Below, piece by piece: positions 59,833 through 64,000 of a DNA stretch of 64,000 nucleotides; position 1 is the stretch's first letter; every line of letters starts with the position of its first letter. The position numbers were made by a program, and so were the translations under genes. This DNA comes from an uncultured Clostridium sp. Lineage in GTDB: Bacteria; Bacillota; Clostridia; Lachnospirales; Lachnospiraceae. The DNA lies in NCBI GenBank assembly GCA_900547035.1, contig URFM01000002.1, forward strand, positions 71,956-135,955, in the 5' to 3' direction. The notes under the pieces were generated by a model. The model saw only the letters and a list, made by a program, of their open reading frames with translations, did no database searches and was not told the origin of the DNA.

Positions 59833-60714
59833 ATGAAGAAAGAAAGGAATCTTACAAATGAAAGCTATCTGCAGACGATCTGGAGGCGTTTTAAGCGCCA
59901 CCATCTGGGGGTAGTGAGTCTGGCGGTGCTGGTGGTCATCGGACTGGCCGCCCTCTTCGCTCCGGTGATTGCTCCCCATGACCCTGAGGCCATCGTAGGC
60001 CCCTTTGGAGCTCCGCCCAGTCCGGATTTCTGGCTGGGGACGGACCAGATTGGGAGAGATATGTTAAGCCGCCTTCTGTACGCCACCAGGGTTTCCCTGA
60101 TGGTGGGAATCCTGGCTACTGCCATTTCTACAGCAGTGGGGGTGATGCTGGGGCTGCTGTCCGGCTATTTTGGGGGATGGCTGGATATGGTCATCATGCG
60201 TTTTACGGACATGGTCATGTCCTTCCCTTATATTCTCCTGGTGCTGGTGGCGGCGGCCATCTTTGAGCCGGGGCTTTGGAGTATCATCCTGATTCTGGGG
60301 TTCGTGGATTGGCCAGGCATTGCCCGCCTGGTCCGGGGAAATGTGTTAAGCCTCAGGGAGAGCAATTTCGTGAAAAGCAATCTTGTGGCGGGCATGCCCC
60401 TGAGGCATATCCTGTTTTCGGAAATCCTCCCCAACACCGTGGCCCCCATATTGGTGTACGCCACCTCGGTGATGGCTCTGTCCATGCTGGATGAGGCATC
60501 TTTGAGTTTTCTGGGTATGGGAGTACAGCCCCCGGCGGCCAGCCTTGGAAATATGCTAAACAGCGCCCAGTCCCTGACAGTTCTTACCTCCCAGCCTTGG
60601 CTGTGGATCCCTCCAGGGCTGCTGATTGTAATCCTGGTGGTGGCGATTAATTTCGCCGGAGATGCCCTGCGGGATGCGGTGGACCCGAAGGCGGTTACGG
60701 GGCAGCAGAGTTGA
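59833..60714 (+). CDS. peptide/nickel ABC transporter permease (DppC-like)
   Basis: A 293-residue permease: cytosolic start (MKKERNLTNESYLQTIWRRF), six helices, periplasmic GTDQIGRDMLSRLLYATR and EAA loop NFVKSNLVAGMPLRHILFSEILPN. ATG 59833 follows GAGGAG; the frame opens at 59788 inside the previous gene. Last gene of the A-D-F-B-C operon, ended by the hairpin 60706-60730. Confidence 0.95.
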   Translation: MKKERNLTNESYLQTIWRRFKRHHLGVVSLAVLVVIGLAALFAPVIAPHDPEAIVGPFGAPPSPDFWLGTDQIGRDMLSRLLYATRVSLMVGILATAISTAVGVMLGLLSGYFGGWLDMVIMRFTDMVMSFPYILLVLVAAAIFEPGLWSIILILGFVDWPGIARLVRGNVLSLRESNFVKSNLVAGMPLRHILFSEILPNTVAPILVYATSVMALSMLDEASLSFLGMGVQPPAASLGNMLNSAQSLTVLTSQPWLWIPPGLLIVILVVAINFAGDALRDAVDPKAVTGQQS

Positions 60715-60730
60715 ATTTTATTCAACTCTG
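60706..60730 (+). terminator. terminator of the peptide ABC operon
   Basis: CAGAGTTGAA (60706-60715) and TTCAACTCTG (60721-60730) with five-base loop, then CTTCTTTGC. The TGA stop of dppC lies in the stem. Confidence 0.6.
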
Positions 60731-60754
60731 CTTCTTTGCATGTACTTTTATCTA

Positions 60755-60901
60755 TTGCAATCTCCCCCTGCATGTGCTAAACTAAATTTACTTCAGTTAT
60801 ATCTGTTTTTTCTTTTTAAGCGGTATATTTTCTGCCGCACCTTGGTCTCTTCGGCCGGAATCTCAGATAACGTTGAAAAATCAAAGTCAATTTCGTATAA
60901 T
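60755..60901 (+). promoter_or_regulatory. two promoter candidates upstream of the EGKA-repeat gene
   Basis: TTGCAA-17-TAAACT (60755-60783) and TTGAAA-17-TATAAT (60873-60901). The second is so close to the ribosome site at 60905-60911 that its transcript would start at the site; the first is more useful. Confidence 0.4.
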
Positions 60902-60918
60902 AAAAAGGAGGAATGCAG

Positions 60919-61917
60919 ATGAAAAAGGTTCTGCAGTGGCATCCGGCCTTTCAGGCGGTTCTGCAGATTGAGTTTTCCGGGGAGGCACAGTATTTGCAGT
61001 TTTTTAAGGAATACAATCTCACGGACAGCCCGCTGCGCATCGATACGCTGGTAATCAAGAAGGGCCAGGGAGTGCAAATCCAAAAGAAAATTGGCCGAAT
61101 ATTCCGCTGGTATAATATCGTAGAATATAAGGGGCCGGAGGACAGCCTTTCCGTCAACACATTTTTTAAAGCCAACGGATACGCGGCGATTCTCCAGTCC
61201 GGCACCAAGCGGGAGCAGGAAATCCCTCCGGATGAAATCACGATCACGTTAGTGGGGAACCATTATCCCAGAAAGCTGATGGAATTTTTAAAGAGCCGGT
61301 ATCCGGTCCGGATTACAAATATGGATTCCGGAATCTACTACGTGGAAGGATTGTTGTTCCCTCTTCAAATCCTGGTGCAGAAGGAACTGGATTCACAGGA
61401 GAATCTGTGGCTCAGCCGCCTGAGGCAGGATTTAAACCGGGAACAGGATGTGGAAGTTTTGTCCAGGGCCTATATGGGGAAAGAAGACAATCCCCTTTAC
61501 AGCGCGGCGATGGACCTAATTGTGCGGGCCAACTGGAATGTGTATAAGGAGGAAAATCAAATGTGCGATGCGTTAAAAGAACTCTTTGATGAATTATACG
61601 GAGAAAAGATTGAGAAACAGATTCAGATAGAAAAAAATAATGCCAGGGCCGAAGGAAAAGCAGAAGGCAAAGCCGAGGGGAGAGCGGAAGGAAAGGCCGA
61701 GGGCAAAGTGGAGGGAAAGGCAGAAGGAAAAACCGAAGGCCAGGCTCTGAGCGTCCTGGACTTGCTGGAGGACATCGGCCCGGTTCCTTCCTCTCTCAGA
61801 AAAACTATTATGGCGCAGAAAGATGGGGAAACGCTGTCCCGGTGGCTGAAAGCAGCCGCTAAAGCCAACAGCCTGGAGCAGTTTCAGCAGGAGATGACCG
61901 TACCGCTGGATTGTTAA
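60919..61917 (+). CDS. Rpn-like PD-(D/E)XK nuclease with EGKA repeats
   Basis: A 332-residue protein. The core (1-190) has KVLQWHPAFQAVLQIEFSGEA, a D-x...EYK pair (LRIDTLVIKK and YNIVEYKGPED) and other traits of Rpn/PD-(D/E)XK enzymes. From about residue 240, EGKAEGKAEGRAEGKAEGK-type tetrapeptide repeats occupy some 32 residues. Proteins of this type are often mis-annotated as 3-isopropylmalate dehydrogenase; no dehydrogenase feature is seen. Start 60919 is seven bases after AAGGAGG; ATG 60913 is too close. It is the second Rpn-like gene in the window (other at 28126). Confidence 0.75.
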   Translation: MKKVLQWHPAFQAVLQIEFSGEAQYLQFFKEYNLTDSPLRIDTLVIKKGQGVQIQKKIGRIFRWYNIVEYKGPEDSLSVNTFFKANGYAAILQSGTKREQEIPPDEITITLVGNHYPRKLMEFLKSRYPVRITNMDSGIYYVEGLLFPLQILVQKELDSQENLWLSRLRQDLNREQDVEVLSRAYMGKEDNPLYSAAMDLIVRANWNVYKEENQMCDALKELFDELYGEKIEKQIQIEKNNARAEGKAEGKAEGRAEGKAEGKVEGKAEGKTEGQALSVLDLLEDIGPVPSSLRKTIMAQKDGETLSRWLKAAAKANSLEQFQQEMTVPLDC

Positions 61918-61953
61918 GCACGAGTAAAAAATGATAGACTCAGAACATCAAAG

Positions 61954-61996
61954 GAGCTGTGAAAAACAGGAGTTAAACCTCTCGTTTTCACAGCTC
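61954..61996 (+). terminator. terminator after the EGKA-repeat gene
   Basis: GAGCTGTGAAAA (61954-61965) and TTTTCACAGCTC (61985-61996), 12 pairs, then TTTG. Likely intrinsic, with A-run on the other side making it bidirectional. Confidence 0.7.
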
Positions 61997-62049
61997 TTTG
62001 TAAGATTTTGAAAGAAATAGACGAAGATTGTCCGGTTTCCGAAACATTG

Positions 62050-62115
62050 AGTCCATCGCGCCTCCTTCCCAGGAGCGAGCCGAAGCGAATCAGCGACTAG
62101 TTCCTGGATGGATAT
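62050..62115 (+). other. structured region with nested stems before the LarA-like gene
   Basis: TCCAT (62052-62056) pairs with ATGGA (62108-62112), and CCAGGA (62069-62074) with TCCTGG (62102-62107). Three GCGA-type repeats lie inside. Part of a 365-base non-coding stretch (61918-62282). Nothing else recognised in it beyond the promoter below. Confidence 0.35.
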
Positions 62116-62193
62116 TATATTATGAGGAAAAATAGGCGGCAGCTTTTTTGCCTGCTCAGGAGCAAAATAGATGGGATGAATATTAGGGGTATA

Positions 62194-62222
62194 TTGACTA
62201 ATATTAGATGATATGGTAAAAA
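62194..62222 (+). promoter_or_regulatory. promoter candidate of the LarA-like gene
   Basis: TTGACT, 17 bases, TAAAAA, about 60 bases before ATG 62283 with AGAAGGGGG between. Confidence 0.5.
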
Positions 62223-62282
62223 TAAAATATATTAATGGGATGACTGAAGCAGGCATTATCGAATGAACAGAAGGGGGATTCT

Positions 62283-63569
62283 ATGAGAAAGGAGATTGAG
62301 CTCATAAGAGAGCAGACCAGAGAAGGAAGGATTTCATGGGATACGGCGAAAGAAGCGCTGGATGGGCTTTTGCGTCAGCTTACGCCTGTCAAACGTGTGC
62401 TGCTGGTTCCGCCGGATTTGACCCGCTGCTATTCCTGGGGTGGAAAAATCACGGATTATTTGTACCATGCTTTACAAGCAAGAAGTGGAAGCACATCCCA
62501 AGTGATGATCATGCCGGCGGTGGGAACCCACTGTCTCATGACTAGGGAACAGCAGGTCCGCTTTTTCGGGGAAGATATACCGGCAGATGCATTTCTCTGT
62601 CATGATTGGCGGAATGGACTGACGATGGTGGGGACCGTTCCGGAGGATTTTGTGAGACAGGTCACGGGTGGACGGTGGAATCATTCCATTAAGGCGGAGG
62701 TCAATTCCAGATTGACGGACGGTTCATTTGACCTAGTGATTTCTATTGGCCAGGTGGTCCCTCACGAAGTGGTGGGAATGGCTAACTACACAAAAAATAT
62801 TCTGGTGGGCTTGGGCGGACGTGAGATGATCAATGAAAGCCATATGGCGGGGGCGGTCTGCAACCTGGAAACGATCATGGGAAACATCGATACTCCGGTT
62901 CGGAAGATTTTCGATTATGCAGAGGAGAAGTTTCTGAAGGATATTCCGCTGGTATATATTTTGACCGTGACCACTGAAGAACAGGGAGAGGCGGCTCTCC
63001 ATGGGATTTTCTGCGGCTCAGAGAGAGAAACCTTTACAGAGGCGGCGAAACTGGCGCAGTATTGGAATGTAACGCAGGTTCCCAGGAAGACCCAAAAAGT
63101 AGTGGCTTATCTGGAACCGGAGGAGTTTACTTCCATGTGGGTGGGAAATAAGGCAGTGTTCCGAACTAGAATGATGATTGAGGATGGAGGAGAGCTGCTG
63201 ATCCTGGCACCGGGGCTGAAAGCCTTTGGAGAAAATGAGGAGGTGGACCGGCTGATCCGCCGTTATGGATATCGGGGGACTGAGAAGATCATGGAGCTAG
63301 TGGAAGAGGGAGCTTTTCAGGGCGCAGCCATGGTTTCAGCTCATCTGATCCATGGCTCCTCGGAGGGCCGCTTTTCTATTACCTATGCAGTGGACCCGGG
63401 ATTGATGAGCAGGGAGGAGATTGAGAATGTGGGTTACCAGTATATGGAACTGGGAACGGCCCTGGAACGCTATCCGATTGATAGGCTGGAAAACGGATTT
63501 CAGATAATGCCGGATGGGGAAGAAGTTTATGTGGTGAAGGCTCCGGCGGTGGGGCTTTGGAGAGGATAA
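62283..63569 (+). CDS. LarA-family (DUF2088) nickel-pincer racemase/epimerase-like enzyme
   Basis: A 428-residue LarA-like protein. N-terminal domain: PPDLTRCYSWGG (about 43-54) and GTHCL with His83. Catalytic pattern GQVVPHEVVGMANYTKNILVG has His161 and Lys171, ten residues apart as in lactate racemase, where the Lys binds the nickel-pincer nucleotide covalently. Further His in NESHMAG. LarA homologues isomerise hydroxy acids. The maturation genes larB, larC and larE are not in this window. RBS AGAAGGGGG precedes ATG. Substrate is open. Followed by an intrinsic terminator. Confidence 0.85.
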   Translation: MRKEIELIREQTREGRISWDTAKEALDGLLRQLTPVKRVLLVPPDLTRCYSWGGKITDYLYHALQARSGSTSQVMIMPAVGTHCLMTREQQVRFFGEDIPADAFLCHDWRNGLTMVGTVPEDFVRQVTGGRWNHSIKAEVNSRLTDGSFDLVISIGQVVPHEVVGMANYTKNILVGLGGREMINESHMAGAVCNLETIMGNIDTPVRKIFDYAEEKFLKDIPLVYILTVTTEEQGEAALHGIFCGSERETFTEAAKLAQYWNVTQVPRKTQKVVAYLEPEEFTSMWVGNKAVFRTRMMIEDGGELLILAPGLKAFGENEEVDRLIRRYGYRGTEKIMELVEEGAFQGAAMVSAHLIHGSSEGRFSITYAVDPGLMSREEIENVGYQYMELGTALERYPIDRLENGFQIMPDGEEVYVVKAPAVGLWRG

Positions 63570-63575
63570 GAATAG

Positions 63576-63620
63576 CAGTTCCGGAGATTTGATAATTCAA
63601 ATTGAGGAACTGTTTTTTTT
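63576..63620 (+). terminator. intrinsic terminator of the LarA-like gene
   Basis: CAGTTCC (63576-63582), 23-base loop and GGAACTG (63606-63612), then T8. Confidence 0.8.
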
Positions 63621-64000
63621 ATGAATGTGGAACAATTTTTCATAAAAGTGGAATGAATGGAAAATGCACCAGCTTGTTTCATAAGAAATGGATTTTGTAG
63701 AAAATAAACAAAAAATCATAAAAAATACTGTAAAAATACAATAGAAAACAAAGAAATAGTCGGTTAGAATATAGTCACATTAAAAACTATGACCGATATA
63801 CAGACTACAAGAACTTTAAAATTGGCATGTTGAACAATAAACAAGAGCACAGTGCAAAACGTTGATAAACGGGAAGTGGAGGGGAGAAAGTATTTGCATG
63901 GGCTCTATTATTGTAATATATATGGAAACGTTTTTATATTTATTGCATTGGTGAATAGGGTTAACTATGATATTGTCAAGATTAGTTGACACATTTATTT
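63621..64000. other. AT-rich non-coding stretch at the window end
   Basis: No long ORF. TGGAAACGTTTTTA (63923-63936) resembles a CcpA cre site. GTCAA/TTGAC (63976-63988 region) is a dyad with a possible -35 TTGACA for a gene beyond the window. A GGAGGGGAG and ATG 63898 begin only an 18-codon frame. The stretch is probably the upstream regulatory region of the next gene. Confidence 0.35.

Noticed and set aside
60919..61917. Annotation as 3-isopropylmalate dehydrogenase.
   Set aside because: No NAD-binding or isocitrate/isopropylmalate motifs; it resembles Rpn/PD-(D/E)XK proteins.
1..64000. CRISPR arrays, tRNA and rRNA genes, IS elements, prophage genes.
   Set aside because: No regularly spaced direct repeats, no cloverleaf or rRNA sequence recognised, no transposase with terminal repeats and no phage structural genes were seen. 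Absence was judged by eye only.

Overview
The window looks like a chromosomal segment of an anaerobic Firmicute of the Lachnospiraceae/Clostridium type. The evidence is the moderately GC-rich coding sequence with strong AAGGAGG ribosome sites, multiple FeoA genes, a type III glutamine synthetase, a Suv3-like helicase, small families typical of that group (DUF6110, DUF6483, Rpn-like nucleases) and choline-binding wall repeats. No rRNA, tRNA, CRISPR array, phage block or insertion sequence was recognised. The assignment rests on protein families recognised by eye, without database searches.

Layout. 0-5.2 kb: housekeeping genes (M18 aminopeptidase fragment, exported FKBP-type foldase, xanthine phosphoribosyltransferase, HAD phosphatase, exported metallophosphoesterase). 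5.2-13.9 kb: a metal block with three FeoA genes, FeoB, a short Fur-like regulator and a FeoB-associated Cys-rich/HMA protein. Facing them are a DUF134-NifX fusion and a ferredoxin/membrane Fe-S pair, then DUF6219/DUF6110/P-type ATPase. Four similar 14-bp dyads (TTAGY-N4-RCTAA type) overlap the predicted promoters of the three Feo units and the ATPase unit, suggesting one metal-responsive regulon. 13.9-29.3 kb: MATE exporter behind an attenuator, two metallopeptidases, a FeoB paralogue with an eroded G domain, a TetM/EF-G-like GTPase, a Suv3-like helicase, uracil permease, a lone FeoA, SfsA and an Rpn nuclease.

29.3-43.1 kb: a polar amino-acid ABC importer behind a terminator-containing leader, then threonine synthase, fructose-bisphosphate aldolase and GlnA type III. 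Next comes a minus-strand operon of amidohydrolase, AbgT transporter and YitT, divergent from a LysR regulator. 43.1-51.5 kb: a surface block. One protein carries HTH, CTP:phosphocholine cytidylyltransferase and choline kinase domains. After MmgE/PrpD and LysR genes come two secreted proteins with choline-binding repeats, one a GH25 muramidase, and a polysaccharide deacetylase. Making activated phosphocholine and binding it at the wall fit together. 51.5-64 kb: RarA, a nucleotide pyrophosphatase-like enzyme and CbiL in overlapping order, an oligopeptide/nickel-type ABC importer (order A-D-F-B-C), a second Rpn-like nuclease with EGKA repeats, and a LarA-like nickel-pincer enzyme.

The least explained material is non-coding. 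There are two dispersed families of stem-loop repeats, one of them a roughly 155-nt four-stem element at 15473-15627 with a truncated tandem copy. There are also leaders with internal terminators upstream of the MATE and amino-acid transporter genes, and a 5' region with a perfect 23-bp stem ahead of the choline-binding genes.
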